Assembly: GCA_030426265.1 (NCBI GenBank)
Contig: JAUHYP010000007.1
Coordinates: 62,001-126,000, forward strand
Direction: 5' to 3'
DNA from: Gammaproteobacteria bacterium
GTDB lineage: Bacteria > Pseudomonadota > Gammaproteobacteria > Xanthomonadales > SZUA-36
Length of the DNA stretch: 64,000 nt
The translations under genes and the position numbers were made by a program. This document shows, one piece after another, positions 21,147 to 30,774 of this stretch. The first letter of the stretch is position 1; every line of letters starts with the position of its first letter. The notes beneath the pieces were generated by a model. It was given only the letters and a program-made list of their open reading frames with translations, was not told the DNA's origin and ran no database searches.

Positions 21147-22379
21147 ATGCTTCGCCTGCTGCGTAACATCGGCCAACTGGCCACCTGCCCTCCGGACCGC
21201 CCGCAATCCGACGCCGGACTGGTCGAACACGCCGCCCTGCTGATCGAAGCCGGCACGGTCGCCTGGGTCGGTCCTGAGTCGGACCTGCCCGAAGTGCCCG
21301 CCGACGTGCCGGTGCACGATTGCCAGGGCGGCCTGGTCATTCCCGGCCTGATCGACTGTCACACCCACCTGTGTTTCGGCGGCTGGCGCGGTGACGAGTT
21401 TGCCTTGCGGCTGGCGGGCGCCAGCTACCAGGAGATCGCCTCAGCCGGCGGCGGCATCCTGAGCACGGTCCGCCATACCCGGGAAACGTCAGCAGGCGAA
21501 CTCCAGGACAAGGCCAGGGACGTCCTCGACCAGATGCTCGCCCTCGGCGTGACCACCGTCGAAGCCAAGTCGGGCTACGGCCTGTCGCCGGAAGCGGAGC
21601 GGCGCCAGCTGGAGATCTATCGGCGCCTGGACACCGAACACGTGATCGATGTGGTTCCCACGGTGCTGGCGGCCCATGCCCTGCCCCTGGAATACGCCGA
21701 GAATCGCACGGACTTCCTCGACCAGGTCTGCGAGCAGCTGTTGCCGACCGTCGCTGAACGCGACCTCGCCCGCTTCTGCGACGTGTTCGTCGAGAAAGGG
21801 GCCTTCACGCTGGACGAAGGACGCCGGGTGCTCGAGTGCGCACGCGACCTTGGACTCGGACTGAAGCTCCATGCCGACCAACTCTCGGACGGCGGTGGCG
21901 CCCTGCTGGCGGCGGAGCTCGGCGCGGTGTCGGCCGAGCACCTGGAATACGCCGGTCCCGAGGCGCTGGCCGCGCTCGCGGCCGCCGGCACAGTGGCTGT
22001 CAGCCTGCCGCTCGCCTCGCTGTACCTGAGGGAACCCTTCCTCGACGGCCGGGCCTTCCTGGAAGCGGGCGTGAACGTCGCGGTGGCCACCGACTTCAAT
22101 CCGGGTTCCGCGCCCAGCTTTCACCTGCCCCTGGCGCTGACGCTGGCTTGCCTGAACCAGGGCATGACACCCCAGGAAGCGCTCATGGGCGCCACCACGG
22201 TCGCCGCCCGCGCGCTGCGGCGCCAGGACCGCGTCGGCTCCCTGGTGCCGGGCCACCAGGCGGATCTCGCGCTGATCGACGCACACGACCTCAATCACTG
22301 GCTCTACCACTTCCGGCCCAACGCCTGCCGGGAGGTCTTCAAGGCGGGCTGGCCGGTCCACGCCGCGATCGGCGACTAG
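21147..22379 (+). CDS. hutI: imidazolonepropionase
   Basis: Third step of histidine degradation, hydrolysing imidazolonepropionate to N-formimino-L-glutamate. A 410-residue amidohydrolase: metal ligands in IDCHTHLCFGGWRGDEF, substrate-binding ASYQEIASAGGGILSTVRHTR, VEAKSGYGLS, further ligands in LKLHADQLSDGGGALLAAELGAVSAEHLEY and VAVATDFNPGSAPS, and the C-terminal amidohydrolase cap region. It starts 9 bases after hutH. The enzyme for the final step is not nearby. Confidence 0.95.
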   Translation: MLRLLRNIGQLATCPPDRPQSDAGLVEHAALLIEAGTVAWVGPESDLPEVPADVPVHDCQGGLVIPGLIDCHTHLCFGGWRGDEFALRLAGASYQEIASAGGGILSTVRHTRETSAGELQDKARDVLDQMLALGVTTVEAKSGYGLSPEAERRQLEIYRRLDTEHVIDVVPTVLAAHALPLEYAENRTDFLDQVCEQLLPTVAERDLARFCDVFVEKGAFTLDEGRRVLECARDLGLGLKLHADQLSDGGGALLAAELGAVSAEHLEYAGPEALAALAAAGTVAVSLPLASLYLREPFLDGRAFLEAGVNVAVATDFNPGSAPSFHLPLALTLACLNQGMTPQEALMGATTVAARALRRQDRVGSLVPGHQADLALIDAHDLNHWLYHFRPNACREVFKAGWPVHAAIGD

Positions 22380-22464
22380 CCGGCGACGGTTCCGTTCGCG
22401 CCGGCTGCGGCAGCAACGGCGCCCTCTTGTGGCCCGCCCGATCGCTCCATAAGCTTCGCAGACC

Positions 22465-23169
22465 ATGACCCCTCGACTGGCCCTACGTCTCGCCCTTGCC
22501 TGCACCACGCTGATGGTGACGGGGGCATTCGCCCCGGCAGCGCGGGCCGTCGAGGACGGTTCCGCCCTCTGGCTCGGTGTGACGCGCAACGGCTTCTTTG
22601 ACGAGGACGCCGAACGCCGCAAGCTGTGGACCCTGCAAGTGGACTACCGGGCCTTCGATGCGCTGGAAGGCGCCCGGCAGGTGGTAGGCCGGGCCGGCAT
22701 CGGCCACCGCTTCGACAACGGGTTGCGGCTCTGGCTGCGGGCCGGTTACGTCCACGCTGACTCCGACTCCACGGGAACATTGCGCGAAGTCCGCGGAGAA
22801 CAACTGGCATACCTGCCCCTGGGTCGCCTGGGTGACGCCCAGGTTTCCCTGCGCGCCATGCTGGAACAGCGCCGCCTCGAGCACCGTGATGGCACCGCAT
22901 GGCGCCTGCGCGCCCGGCTGCGTTTCGAAGGCCCGTTGATTCCGGAAAAGGCTGTGGACTGGGTGGCCTGGGTCGAACCCTTCCAATCCCTCAACTCGAC
23001 GGTCTGGACCCGTTCAGGATGGAACCAGAACCGCATCTTCCTGGGCGTCAACGTCACCCTGGCGCAGGACCTGAACCTGGAGGCGGGCTACCAGCACCAG
23101 TGGCTGAACCCGCTGGAGACCGGGGACCAGGTGAATCACACCCTGCTGGCGGTACTGCGCATCCGATAA
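22465..23169 (+). CDS. DUF2490 family probable outer-membrane protein
   Basis: A 234-residue protein with a signal peptide (LALRLALACTTLMVTGAFAPAARA) and a mature part of alternating short beta strands with aromatic ends, as in outer-membrane beta barrels. The family features are SALWLGVTRNGFFDEDAERRKLW, RAGIGHRFDNGLRLWLRAGYVHA, LRARLRFEGPL, SGWNQNRIFLGVNVTLAQDLNLEAGYQHQW and a strand-like C-terminus LLAVLRIR. Function unknown. It follows hutI by 85 bases on the same strand and may be carried by the hut transcript. It converges on rplQ with a shared terminator. Confidence 0.8.
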   Translation: MTPRLALRLALACTTLMVTGAFAPAARAVEDGSALWLGVTRNGFFDEDAERRKLWTLQVDYRAFDALEGARQVVGRAGIGHRFDNGLRLWLRAGYVHADSDSTGTLREVRGEQLAYLPLGRLGDAQVSLRAMLEQRRLEHRDGTAWRLRARLRFEGPLIPEKAVDWVAWVEPFQSLNSTVWTRSGWNQNRIFLGVNVTLAQDLNLEAGYQHQWLNPLETGDQVNHTLLAVLRIR

Positions 23170-23178
23170 GTCAGGCAC

Positions 23179-23209
23179 AAAAAAACCCGGCGCTCAGGCC
23201 GGGTTTTTT
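23179..23209. terminator. bidirectional intrinsic terminator between the DUF2490 gene and rplQ
   Basis: An A7 run, a GC stem CCCGGC / GCCGGG with a short loop, then T6 give a symmetric Rho-independent terminator serving both converging transcripts, including the 3' end of the long ribosomal operon. Confidence 0.9.
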
Positions 23210-23229
23210 CGGTTCGAACCGTGCTGCCC

Positions 23230-23619
23230 TCAGGCTTCCGCGGCGACGTCCTCGTCAGCACGCGGACGGTCCACCAGCTCGACGTACGCCATGGTGGCGT
23301 TGTCGCCGGCGCGCTGGCCGCACTTGAGGATGCGCAGGTAGCCACCCGGGCGTTCCTGGTAGCGCGGACCCAGCTCTTCGAAGAGCTTGCCCACGGCTTC
23401 CTTGTCACGCAGGCGGTCGAAAGCGGTGCGGCGGTGCGCCACGCTGTCTTCTTTCGCCAGGGTGATCAGGGGCTCCGCCACGCGGCGCAGTTCCTTGGCC
23501 TTGGGCAGGGTGGTCTTGATCAGCTCGTGTTTGAACAGGCTGTTGGCCATGTTCCGGAACATCGCCTTGCGGTGCGATGAGTTCCGGTTCAGTTTGCGGC
23601 CGGATTTTTGGTGACGCAT
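23230..23619 (-). CDS. rplQ: 50S ribosomal protein L17
   Basis: A 129-residue L17 with the classic start [20 protein letters not shown] and the motifs [17 protein letters not shown] and [16 protein letters not shown]. It sits near the nascent-peptide exit tunnel. It is the last gene of the str-S10-spc-alpha series, 33 bases after rpoA. The tail after about residue 119 ([12 protein letters not shown]) is an acidic extension typical of proteobacterial L17. Confidence 0.97.
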   Translation of the reverse strand: MRHQKSGRKLNRNSSHRKAMFRNMANSLFKHELIKTTLPKAKELRRVAEPLITLAKEDSVAHRRTAFDRLRDKEAVGKLFEELGPRYQERPGGYLRILKCGQRAGDNATMAYVELVDRPRADEDVAAEA

Positions 23620-23652
23620 GATCGTATTCCCAGTCGGTCAGGACGCCGTCGC

Positions 23653-24639
23653 TCAGGCGGTTGCCAGGGCGGCGGGCGGCCAGTTTTCCAGTTTCATGCC
23701 CAGGGACAGCTCGTGCTGGGCCAGTACGTCCTTGATCTCGGTCAGGGACTTCTTGCCCAGGTTCGGCGTCTTGAGCAGCTCGACCTCGGTGCGCTGCACC
23801 AGGTCGCCGATGTACAGGATGCTTTCCGCCTTCAGGCAGTTCGCGGAACGCACCGTCAGTTCCAGGTCGTCGATCGGCCGCAGCAGGATCGGATCGATGT
23901 CCTGGGATTTCTCTTCACGCACCGATTCGGTCCGCGCCTTGAAATCGACGAACACGGAAAGCTGGTCGGCCAGGATGTTGGCGGCCAGTTTCACGGCGGC
24001 CTCGCAGTCCATGGTGCCGTTGGTCTCGATGTCCAGAACCAGCTTGTCCAGGTTGGTGCGCTGTTCCACACGGGCCGCTTCCACGCTGTAGGACACGCGG
24101 CGGACCGGGCAGTAGCTGGCGTCGAGCTGCAGGCGGCCGATCGGACGGCTTTCCTGGTCGCCGATGGTCAGCTGGTTGGCGGGCTGGTAGCCCACGCCCC
24201 GCGCGACCTTCAGCTGCATGTTGATGCTGCCGTCCTTGGTCAGGTTGCAGATCACGTGGTCCGGGTTCACCACTTCGACCGTGTGGTCCAGGGTGATGTC
24301 GGCGGCCGTGACCGGGCCTGCGCCGGACTTGCTGAGGGTCAGGGTGGCTTCGTCGCGCTCGTGCATGACCAGCGCCACACCCTTCAGGTTCAGCAGCACC
24401 TCGATGATGTCTTCCTGCAGGCCTTCCACGGCGGTGTACTCGTGCAGCACGCCGTCGATTTCCACTTCCACGATGGCGCAGCCCGGGATGGAGCTCAGCA
24501 GCACACGGCGCAGGGCGTTGCCCAGGGTGTGGCCGAAACCGCGCTCGAGGGGCTCGAGGGCGATGCGCGCACGGTTCGGGCTGATCTCGTCAACGCCGAC
24601 CGCTTTGGGTTTCAACATTTTTTCAATCGCATCCATCAT
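23653..24639 (-). CDS. rpoA: RNA polymerase alpha subunit
   Basis: 328 residues. The N-terminal domain nucleates polymerase assembly ([28 protein letters not shown]), a linker follows, and the C-terminal domain contacts UP elements and activators ([24 protein letters not shown]...[30 protein letters not shown]). Two ATG codons begin it (24639 and 24636), with GAGGTA upstream. The N-terminal stretch before the homology is a little different from E. coli but of similar length. Confidence 0.98.
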   Translation of the reverse strand: MMDAIEKMLKPKAVGVDEISPNRARIALEPLERGFGHTLGNALRRVLLSSIPGCAIVEVEIDGVLHEYTAVEGLQEDIIEVLLNLKGVALVMHERDEATLTLSKSGAGPVTAADITLDHTVEVVNPDHVICNLTKDGSINMQLKVARGVGYQPANQLTIGDQESRPIGRLQLDASYCPVRRVSYSVEAARVEQRTNLDKLVLDIETNGTMDCEAAVKLAANILADQLSVFVDFKARTESVREEKSQDIDPILLRPIDDLELTVRSANCLKAESILYIGDLVQRTEVELLKTPNLGKKSLTEIKDVLAQHELSLGMKLENWPPAALATA

Positions 24640-24716
24640 GGGATGAGTACCTCGCAGGTCTGTTCGGTTCGAAGTCCCGGCGGCGGCGCCACCGGGACAT
24701 CAATGCGTGCGGAGCC

Positions 24717-25343
24717 TTACTTGGAGTAGAGCTCGACGATCAGCTGTTCGTTGATCTCGGCCGGAAGCTCGTCGCGGTCCGGGTGGCGCTTGAATTCGCC
24801 TTCGAATTTCTCGGCGCTCACTTCCACCCAGCCGGCCACGGAATCCATCTCCGTGCTCAGGGTGACGGCTTCCTTGACGCGCAGCTGGTTCTTCGCCCGC
24901 TCGGTCAGGGCGATCTTGTCACCTTCCTGAACCTGGTAGGACGGAATGTTCACCTTGCTGCCGTTGACCATCACGGATTTGTGCGACACCAGCTGGCGCG
25001 CCTGCGCGCGGGTCACGGCGAAGCCCATGCGGTACACCACGTTGTCGAGGCGGCCTTCGAGCAGGTTCAGCAGGTTTTCACCCGTGGAACCCTTCTGGCT
25101 GGCAGCTTTCTTGTAGTAGTTGCGGAACTGCTTCTCCAGAATTCCGTACATGCGGCGCACTTTCTGCTTTTCACGCAGCTGCACGGCGTAGTCGGAGAGG
25201 CGCTGGCGGCGGCCGGCACCGTGCTGACCCGGCGGCTGGCCGAGTTTGCACTTGGATTCGAGGCCGCGGGCCGGGCTCTTGAGGCCCAGGTCCGTGCCTT
25301 CGCGGCGTGCCAGTTTGCAGGTCGGTCCTGTATAACGTGCCAT
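24717..25343 (-). CDS. rpsD: 30S ribosomal protein S4
   Basis: 208 residues with [23 protein letters not shown], the RNA-binding S4 domain ([33 protein letters not shown]) and the usual C-terminus [17 protein letters not shown]4 starts 30S assembly and, in E. coli, represses the alpha operon by binding the rpsM leader. ATG 25343 has AGGAG upstream; in-frame codons further upstream lie in the rpsK end and are not used. Confidence 0.98.
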   Translation of the reverse strand: MARYTGPTCKLARREGTDLGLKSPARGLESKCKLGQPPGQHGAGRRQRLSDYAVQLREKQKVRRMYGILEKQFRNYYKKAASQKGSTGENLLNLLEGRLDNVVYRMGFAVTRAQARQLVSHKSVMVNGSKVNIPSYQVQEGDKIALTERAKNQLRVKEAVTLSTEMDSVAGWVEVSAEKFEGEFKRHPDRDELPAEINEQLIVELYSK

Positions 25344-25354
25344 GTCGATAACTC

Positions 25355-25750
25355 CTAGACGCGACGCTTCTTGGGCGGACGGCATCCGTTGTGCGGGATG
25401 GGCGTCACGTCCACGATGTTGGTGATCTTGTAACCCAGCGAGTGCAGCGCGCGGACGGAAGATTCCCGACCCGGACCCGGACCCTTGACCCGGACTTCCA
25501 GGTTCTTCAGGCCGTATTCCTGCGCAACGCGGCCCGCCGTATCAGCCGCAACCTGTGCGGCGAAGGGCGTGCTCTTGCGGGAACCGCGGAAGCCGGCGCC
25601 ACCAGAAGTGGCCCAGGACAGCACGTTCCCCTGACGATCGCTGAGGGTGATGATGGTGTTGTTGAAGGAAGCGTGGATGTGGGCGATCCCATCGACCACT
25701 GTGCGCTTGACCTTCTTCTTGCCTTTCGGGGCAGCTTTGGCCTTGGCCAT
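25355..25750 (-). CDS. rpsK: 30S ribosomal protein S11
   Basis: 131 residues with the Lys-rich start [62 protein letters not shown] and the terminal [12 protein letters not shown]. Platform protein of the 30S subunit facing the E-site codon. It follows rpsM by 41 bases and precedes rpsD by 11. Confidence 0.98.
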   Translation of the reverse strand: MAKAKAAPKGKKKVKRTVVDGIAHIHASFNNTIITLSDRQGNVLSWATSGGAGFRGSRKSTPFAAQVAADTAGRVAQEYGLKNLEVRVKGPGPGRESSVRALHSLGYKITNIVDVTPIPHNGCRPPKKRRV

Positions 25751-25791
25751 GATTCGTTCCGTCCTCTAAGCCTGAATTGCGCTTGCCAGAA

Positions 25792-26148
25792 TTAGCGCTT
25801 GATGGGGCGACGCGGGCCCTTGCGGGTACGCGCATTCGTCTTGGTCTGCTGGCCACGCACGGGCAGGCCGCGACGGTGGCGCAGGCCCCGGTAGCAACCC
25901 AGGTCCATCAGACGCTTGATGTTCATGGCCACTTCGCGACGCAGGTCACCCTCGACGTTGAAGCGTGCGACGGCGCCACGGATGTTCTCCACTTCCGGCT
26001 CCGTCAGGTCACGGATCTTGGTGGAGGGTTCCACACCGGCGGCCTCGCAGATCTGCAAGGCGCGCGTGCGGCCGACGCCGTAAATACTGGTCAAGGCGAC
26101 CCAGGTATGCTTCTGGACCGGCAAGTTGACACCCGCGATGCGAGCCAT
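25792..26148 (-). CDS. rpsM: 30S ribosomal protein S13
   Basis: 118 residues: [34 protein letters not shown] (helix-two-turn-helix), then [40 protein letters not shown] reaching the P site. Head protein of the 30S subunit, contacting 50S. It starts the alpha segment after a 116-base gap that contains a promoter and a leader. AGGAG lies upstream of the ATG. Confidence 0.98.
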   Translation of the reverse strand: MARIAGVNLPVQKHTWVALTSIYGVGRTRALQICEAAGVEPSTKIRDLTEPEVENIRGAVARFNVEGDLRREVAMNIKRLMDLGCYRGLRHRRGLPVRGQQTKTNARTRKGPRRPIKR

Positions 26149-26207
26149 ACTACTTACTCCTGCACAAAATTCGGGACCGCCCCAATGTTTGGTGGGTCAA
26201 ACGATCC

Positions 26208-26236
26208 ATTATATCTGAATTCACTTGCCGTTTAAA
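26208..26236 (-). promoter_or_regulatory. internal promoter for the alpha segment (rpsM onward)
   Basis: On the minus strand TTTAAA (26231-26236), a 17-base spacer and a perfect TATAAT (26208-26213) form a sigma-70-like promoter in the rpmJ-rpsM gap. The -35 sits in the centre of a dyad TTGCCG-tttaaag-CGGCAA (26225-26243), which could be a pause hairpin or an operator. The 59-base leader from here to rpsM may also hold the S4 translational control site known from the E. coli alpha operon; I could not verify its pseudoknot. Confidence 0.65.
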
Positions 26237-26264
26237 GCGGCAAATCCTTGTCGCAACGGGGTTT

Positions 26265-26378
26265 TCAGCCCTGGCGCTGCTTGTGTTTCTTGTCGGAGCA
26301 GATCACGAACACCACACCCTTGCGGCGCACGACCTTGCAGTTCCGACAGATCTTTTTCACTGAAGCTTGCACTTTCAT
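26265..26378 (-). CDS. rpmJ: 50S ribosomal protein L36
   Basis: 37 residues: [20 protein letters not shown] followed by [17 protein letters not shown]. It has the zinc-ribbon Cys-X2-Cys plus a later Cys and His (C+ type with ICSDKKH). It starts 66 bases after the secY stop with AGGAG upstream, and is separated from rpsM by a promoter-containing gap. Confidence 0.97.
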   Translation of the reverse strand: MKVQASVKKICRNCKVVRRKGVVFVICSDKKHKQRQG

Positions 26379-26444
26379 GGCAGCTCTCCTACCTCGTTCT
26401 GCGTTGACCCGGCGTCGCCACCGGGGAAACGCCGGAATGTTCCG

Positions 26445-27788
26445 TTATCGTCTGACCACCCCTGAACGTCCATAGGACTTCAGGTTGGCCTTTTTCATCA
26501 GGCTGTCATACTTGTGCGATACCAGGTGGGCCTGGATCTGGGCAATGAAGTCCATGATCACGACCACCACGATCAGCACCGAAGTACCGCCGAAGTAGAA
26601 CGGCACGGCCCACATCACCTGCAGCACGTCGGGCAACAGGCAGACCGCCACCAGGTAGAGCGAGCCCACCATGGTCAGGCGCGTGAGCACCGTGTCGATG
26701 TAATCCGCCGTCTGGCGGCCCGGGCGAATTCCCGGGATGAAGGCGCCGGAGCGCTTCAGGTTGTCGGCCGTCTCCTTCGCATTGAACACGATCGCCGTGT
26801 AGAAGAAGCAGAAGAAGATGATCAGGCCCGAAAACAGAATCGTGTACGGCAGGTTCCCCGGGGTCAGGGCCGCCGCCACGTCCGTCAGCCAGCTCAGCTC
26901 TTCCGTCGTGCTGAACCAGGTGGCGAGCGTGGACGGGAAGATCACGATGCTGGAGGCGAAGATGGCCGGGATCACACCGGACATGTTCAGCTTCAGCGGA
27001 AGGTGCGTCTGCTGGTTCTGGTAGGCCACCCTGCCCTGGCGCTGCGCGTAGTTCACTGTGATGCGGCGCTGGCCGCGTTCGACCTTCACGATGAAGTAGA
27101 TCACGCCGAGCACCAGCAGGCCGATGATCAGTGCCGCCGGAATGCCCAGCTGCCCCGTGTTCACCAGTTCCAGCGTCCCCGCGATGGCCCGCGGCAGTCC
27201 TGCCACGATCCCCGCGAAGATGATCAGCGAGATGCCGTTGCCCACGCCGCGCTCGGTGATCTGCTCACCCAGCCACATCAGGAACATCGTGCCGGCCGTC
27301 AGGGTCACCACCGCCGTGAACAGGAAGCCGAAGCCCGGTGCGAACACCACGCCCTGCTGTCCCTGGAGGGCGATTGCCACGGAACCGGCCTGGAATGCCG
27401 CCAGCACCAGCGTGAAGATCCGCGTGTACTGCGTGATCTTCTGGCGCCCGCTCGAGCCTTCCTTCTTCAACTGTTGCAGCTGCGGTACCGCGCTGGCCAT
27501 CAGCTGCATGATGATGCTGGCCGAGATGTACGGCATCACACCCAGGGCGAACAGGCTGAATCGCTCCAGCGCGCCCCCGGTGAACAGGTTGAAGACGTCG
27601 ATGATCGTCCCCTGCTGCGAGTTCATGAAACTCAGCAGGGCCTGCGGGTTGACGCCCGGCACCGGGATGAAGGTCCCGATGCGGTAGACGATCAGCGCCG
27701 CGAGCACGAACAGCAGGCGCTGCCGCAACTCGGTCAGGCGTCCGATGCCACCGAGGGTATCCGCCATCTGTGAGGGCGAACGCGCCAT
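26445..27788 (-). CDS. secY: protein translocase subunit SecY
   Basis: Pore of the SecYEG inner-membrane translocon. The 447 residues contain about ten membrane segments, from [22 protein letters not shown] to [23 protein letters not shown]. The cytosolic loop motif [26 protein letters not shown], the loop [15 protein letters not shown] and [19 protein letters not shown] are all present. The ATG overlaps the last base of the rplO stop (TAATG). SecE is encoded in this window at 53399-53779. Confidence 0.97.
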   Translation of the reverse strand: MARSPSQMADTLGGIGRLTELRQRLLFVLAALIVYRIGTFIPVPGVNPQALLSFMNSQQGTIIDVFNLFTGGALERFSLFALGVMPYISASIIMQLMASAVPQLQQLKKEGSSGRQKITQYTRIFTLVLAAFQAGSVAIALQGQQGVVFAPGFGFLFTAVVTLTAGTMFLMWLGEQITERGVGNGISLIIFAGIVAGLPRAIAGTLELVNTGQLGIPAALIIGLLVLGVIYFIVKVERGQRRITVNYAQRQGRVAYQNQQTHLPLKLNMSGVIPAIFASSIVIFPSTLATWFSTTEELSWLTDVAAALTPGNLPYTILFSGLIIFFCFFYTAIVFNAKETADNLKRSGAFIPGIRPGRQTADYIDTVLTRLTMVGSLYLVAVCLLPDVLQVMWAVPFYFGGTSVLIVVVVIMDFIAQIQAHLVSHKYDSLMKKANLKSYGRSGVVRR

Positions 27789-28219
27789 TACTCGACCTTG
27801 CCTCCAGCGGCTTCGATGGCCGCCTGGGCGCCCTTGGTCACGGTCACGCCACGCAGGGTCACGGCCCGGCCGACTTCACCGGTGTTGATGACCTTCACTT
27901 TCTTGACGTCTTCGTGCACCACGCCGGCTGCTTTCAGCACGGCCAGGTCGACCACGTCCTCTTTGAGGGTGGCGAGCTGGTACAGGCGCACTTCGGCGCT
28001 GAAGCGGGCGCTGCGGGAGGCGAAGCCACGCTTGGGCAGACGACGCTGCAGCGGCATCTGGCCGCCTTCGAAGCCCACCTTGTGGAAGCCGCCGGAACGG
28101 GAGGTCTGACCCTTGTGGCCACGGCCACCGGTCTTGCCCAGTCCGGAGCCGATGCCACGGCCCACGCGCTTGCGCGTTTTCTTGCTGCCCTCGGCGGGGC
28201 TGAGTTCATTCAGTTTCAT
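27788..28219 (-). CDS. rplO: 50S ribosomal protein L15
   Basis: 143 residues with [44 protein letters not shown], the long basic N-terminal extension that threads into 23S rRNA, and RRLPKRGF. Unusually, it is separated from rpmD by 139 bases that contain palindromic repeat copy 2; in most relatives the two genes nearly touch. Confidence 0.98.
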   Translation of the reverse strand: MKLNELSPAEGSKKTRKRVGRGIGSGLGKTGGRGHKGQTSRSGGFHKVGFEGGQMPLQRRLPKRGFASRSARFSAEVRLYQLATLKEDVVDLAVLKAAGVVHEDVKKVKVINTGEVGRAVTLRGVTVTKGAQAAIEAAGGKVE

Positions 28220-28249
28220 GTCCGTACTTTCCTCGAAACGCCATGATTT

Positions 28250-28322
28250 GGGGTCAGAGTAAAAACCCCTCGGCGGTTTATCGGCTCGCAGAAGATCAAC
28301 CAGGGGTTTTTACTCTGACCCC
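28250..28322 (+). repeat. GGGGTCAGAG palindromic repeat, copy 2, inside the ribosomal operon
   Basis: Ends at 28250-28270 and 28302-28322 form a perfect 21-bp inverted repeat (GGGGTCAGAGTAAA...) with about 31 bases between. It fills much of the gap between rpmD and rplO and will be transcribed in the long operon, where it would fold into a stable hairpin. Confidence 0.85.
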
Positions 28323-28330
28323 AGATCTCC

Positions 28331-28348
28331 GGGGTCTGCTCCGACCCC
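28331..28348 (+). repeat. short GGGGTC...GACCCC dyad next to repeat copy 2
   Basis: GGGGTC-tgctcc-GACCCC lies 8 bases past the longer repeat. It shares the GGGGTC/GACCCC ends and may be a degenerate member or fragment of the same family. Confidence 0.55.
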
Positions 28349-28358
28349 AGAAGTTCGA

Positions 28359-28556
28359 TCAGTCTTCCACTCGTACCATGTATTCGACGGCGTTCACCAT
28401 GCCGCGAACGGCGGGGGTGTCTTCCAGTTCGACAGTCTGGTGCATGCGCTTCAGGCCCAGGCCGCGCACCGTTTCACGGTGCTTGGGCTTGGCGCTGATG
28501 GGCGAGCGCACCAGGGTGACCTTGATCGTGTCCTTGTTCGCTTTTTTAGCAGCCAT
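28359..28556 (-). CDS. rpmD: 50S ribosomal protein L30
   Basis: 65 residues: [20 protein letters not shown], then [40 protein letters not shown]. The ATG at 28556 lies just after the rpsE stop (gap of 4 bases). In-frame upstream codons belong to the rpsE coding region. Confidence 0.97.
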   Translation of the reverse strand: MAAKKANKDTIKVTLVRSPISAKPKHRETVRGLGLKRMHQTVELEDTPAVRGMVNAVEYMVRVED

Positions 28557-28560
28557 GACC

Positions 28561-29073
28561 TTATCCCAGGTTCGCCTTGATCTGGTCCACGGGCTTGCCA
28601 CGCTTGGCGGCCACGGACTCGGGGCTGTACATGCTCTGCAGGCCCTTGATGGTGGCCCGCACCAGGTTCACCGGGGCATTCGAGCCCAGGCTCTTGGCCA
28701 GCACGTTGTGCACGCCCACGGCTTCCAGCACAGCGCGCATGGCGCCGCCGGCGATCACGCCCGTACCGTCGGAGGCCGGCTGCATGTACACCTTGGAACC
28801 GCAATGCGCGGCCTTGACCGGGTGCCACAGGGTGCCGCCGTTCAGCGGGATGTTCACCATGTTGGCGCGGGCCTTTTCCATGGACTTCTGGATGGCGACC
28901 GGCACTTCACGCGCCTTGCCATAGCCGAAGCCCACCTTGCCGGCGCCGTCGCCCACCACGCTCAGCGCGGTGAAACCGAAGATGCGGCCGCCCTTGACCA
29001 CCTTGGCCACTCGGTTGACGGCCACGAGCTTTTCGATCATGCCGTCGCCGTTGTCTCTGTCGATGTTTGACAT
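28561..29073 (-). CDS. rpsE: 30S ribosomal protein S5
   Basis: 170 residues with the N-terminal dsRNA-binding-like domain ([45 protein letters not shown]) and the C-terminal domain ([27 protein letters not shown], then [13 protein letters not shown]). It takes part in decoding accuracy and 30S structure. 17 bases separate it from rplR. Confidence 0.98.
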   Translation of the reverse strand: MSNIDRDNGDGMIEKLVAVNRVAKVVKGGRIFGFTALSVVGDGAGKVGFGYGKAREVPVAIQKSMEKARANMVNIPLNGGTLWHPVKAAHCGSKVYMQPASDGTGVIAGGAMRAVLEAVGVHNVLAKSLGSNAPVNLVRATIKGLQSMYSPESVAAKRGKPVDQIKANLG

Positions 29074-29090
29074 TCGTCTGTCCTAAGCAA

Positions 29091-29438
29091 TCAGAATTTC
29101 AGGCCGCCTTCGCGGGCGGCTTCGGCGAGCTGCTTCACACGGCCGTGGTACTTGAAGCCGCTGCGATCGAAGGCCACCTGCGTGATGCCGGCTGCCACGG
29201 CTTTCTCGGCCACGGCTTTGCCCACAGCCGCCGCGGCGGCCAGGTTGCTGGTGCTCTTCAGCCCTTCGCGCACGTCCTTCTGGACGGTGGAGGCGGAAGC
29301 CACCACGCGGTCCTCGGAAATGACCTGCGCATAGATGTGCTGGCCGCTGCGGTGCACCGTCAGGCACGGGACGCCCGTGCGGCGGATGCGGGCGCGGTTC
29401 TTGCGGGCGCGGCGCAGTCGTGACGTTTTCTTGTTCAT
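29091..29438 (-). CDS. rplR: 50S ribosomal protein L18
   Basis: 115 residues: [19 protein letters not shown], then [14 protein letters not shown]-like strand, [14 protein letters not shown], and [26 protein letters not shown]. Binds 5S rRNA with L5 and L25, both also encoded in this window. Confidence 0.98.
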   Translation of the reverse strand: MNKKTSRLRRARKNRARIRRTGVPCLTVHRSGQHIYAQVISEDRVVASASTVQKDVREGLKSTSNLAAAAAVGKAVAEKAVAAGITQVAFDRSGFKYHGRVKQLAEAAREGGLKF

Positions 29439-29464
29439 CGCTCTTTACCTCGTGACCCGAAGGC

Positions 29465-29992
29465 TTACGCCTTCTTGGCCTCTTTGCGGACAACGCGCTC
29501 GTCCGAGTAGCGGACGCCCTTGCCCTTGTACGGCTCCGGCGGACGGAAGGCGCGGATTTCCGACGCCACCTGGCCGACCTGCTGCTTGTCGCAGCCCTTG
29601 ACCACGATTTCCGTCTGGCTCGGCGTTTCCACCGTGATGCCCTGCGGCACCTCGAAGTTGATGTCGTGGGAGTAACCCAGCTGCAGGTTCAGCTTGGCGC
29701 CCTGCGCCTGCGCGCGGTAACCCACGCCCTGCAGCGCCAGGCGCTTTTCGAAACCTTCGCTGACACCCGTGATCATGTTGCTCAGCAGTGCGCGGAAGGT
29801 ACCGGCCATGGCCAAGTCCTTGTCGTCTTTCCACTGCACGGCGCACTGACCGTCTTCCAGCGCGAAGCTGACGGACGGATGCAGGTCCAGATCCAGGTTG
29901 CCCTTGGGGCCTTTCACGGACACCCGCGCGTCGCCGATGTTGACATCGACGCCCTTGGGAATCTCGATCGGGGCTTTCGCGATACGTGACAT
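29465..29992 (-). CDS. rplF: 50S ribosomal protein L6
   Basis: 175 residues with [37 protein letters not shown], two duplicated alpha/beta domains, the [12 protein letters not shown] signature of the second half, and the C-terminus [25 protein letters not shown]. Lies near the factor-binding site of the 50S subunit. Confidence 0.98.
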   Translation of the reverse strand: MSRIAKAPIEIPKGVDVNIGDARVSVKGPKGNLDLDLHPSVSFALEDGQCAVQWKDDKDLAMAGTFRALLSNMITGVSEGFEKRLALQGVGYRAQAQGAKLNLQLGYSHDINFEVPQGITVETPSQTEIVVKGCDKQQVGQVASEIRAFRPPEPYKGKGVRYSDERVVRKEAKKA

Positions 29993-30010
29993 TGTCTTAT
30001 CTCCTCGGCG

Positions 30011-30406
30011 TCAGGCGATGACGCACAGGACTTCGCCGCCCTGTCCGGTCTGTCGCGCCTTCGCATCGGTCATGATGCCCTGCGACGTGCTCACGATCGC
30101 AACGCCCAGTCCGTCGAAGATGCGCGGCAGGTCGTCCTTGCCACGGTACTGGCGGAGGCCCGGACGGCTGACACGTTTGACCATGTCGATCACGCCCTTG
30201 CCCTGGAAGTAACGGAGGGTCACCTTCAGCTGCGGCTTGCCTTCGTTCTCCAGCACCTCGAAATCGTTGATGAAGCCCTCTTCCTTCAACACGGCGGCGA
30301 TGCCCGTCTTCACCTTGGAAGACGGCATGGTGACGCTCACCTTGTTGGTCGCCTGGGCGTTGCGGATCCGGGTCAACATGTCCGCAATCGGGTCGCTCAT
30401 GCTCAT
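30011..30406 (-). CDS. rpsH: 30S ribosomal protein S8
   Basis: 131 residues: [42 protein letters not shown], then [54 protein letters not shown]. In E. coli S8 represses the spc operon by binding the rplE start region; no matching site was verified here. AGGA lies 8 bases before ATG 30406. Confidence 0.98.
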   Translation of the reverse strand: MSMSDPIADMLTRIRNAQATNKVSVTMPSSKVKTGIAAVLKEEGFINDFEVLENEGKPQLKVTLRYFQGKGVIDMVKRVSRPGLRQYRGKDDLPRIFDGLGVAIVSTSQGIMTDAKARQTGQGGEVLCVIA

Positions 30407-30456
30407 TGCTTTGGTCCTGTGTCAGTCGTTCTGCACCGGGTCGCTACGCGCCCGGG

Positions 30457-30762
30457 TTACCAGCTGGCCTTGCGCAGGCCCGGCACGTCACCGCGCATGG
30501 CCGCTTCACGCAGCTTGTTGCGGGAAAGGCCGAACTTGCGGTAGAAACCGCGCGGACGGCCGGACAGCGCGCAACGGTTGCGCTGGCGCGCCGGGCTGGA
30601 ATCGCGCGGCAGTTTCTGCAGGGCGAACACGGCCGCCTGCTTCTCTTCGAAACCCACTTCCGGGTCAGCGATCACTGCCTTGAGTTCCGCGCGCTTGTTG
30701 GCGTACTTCTTCACCAGCTTGGTGCGGCGGGTCTCGCGATTGATCATGCTCTTCTTGGCCAT
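30457..30762 (-). CDS. rpsN: 30S ribosomal protein S14
   Basis: 101 residues of the long, zinc-free S14 type: [85 protein letters not shown]. Part of the 30S head. 12 bases after rplE. Confidence 0.98.
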   Translation of the reverse strand: MAKKSMINRETRRTKLVKKYANKRAELKAVIADPEVGFEEKQAAVFALQKLPRDSSPARQRNRCALSGRPRGFYRKFGLSRNKLREAAMRGDVPGLRKASW

Positions 30763-30774
30763 CGGTCTGGTTCC

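Noticed and set aside
18210-21368. Very long minus-strand open frame opposite hutU, hutH and hutI (over 1000 codons)
   Set aside because: It is the antisense of three clear genes; the composition (Gln, Val, Gly, Ala, His runs) is typical of antisense frames in GC-rich DNA.
28250-28348. CRISPR-like repeats
   Set aside because: Only inverted pairs are present, with no direct repeat-spacer periodicity and no cas genes in the window.
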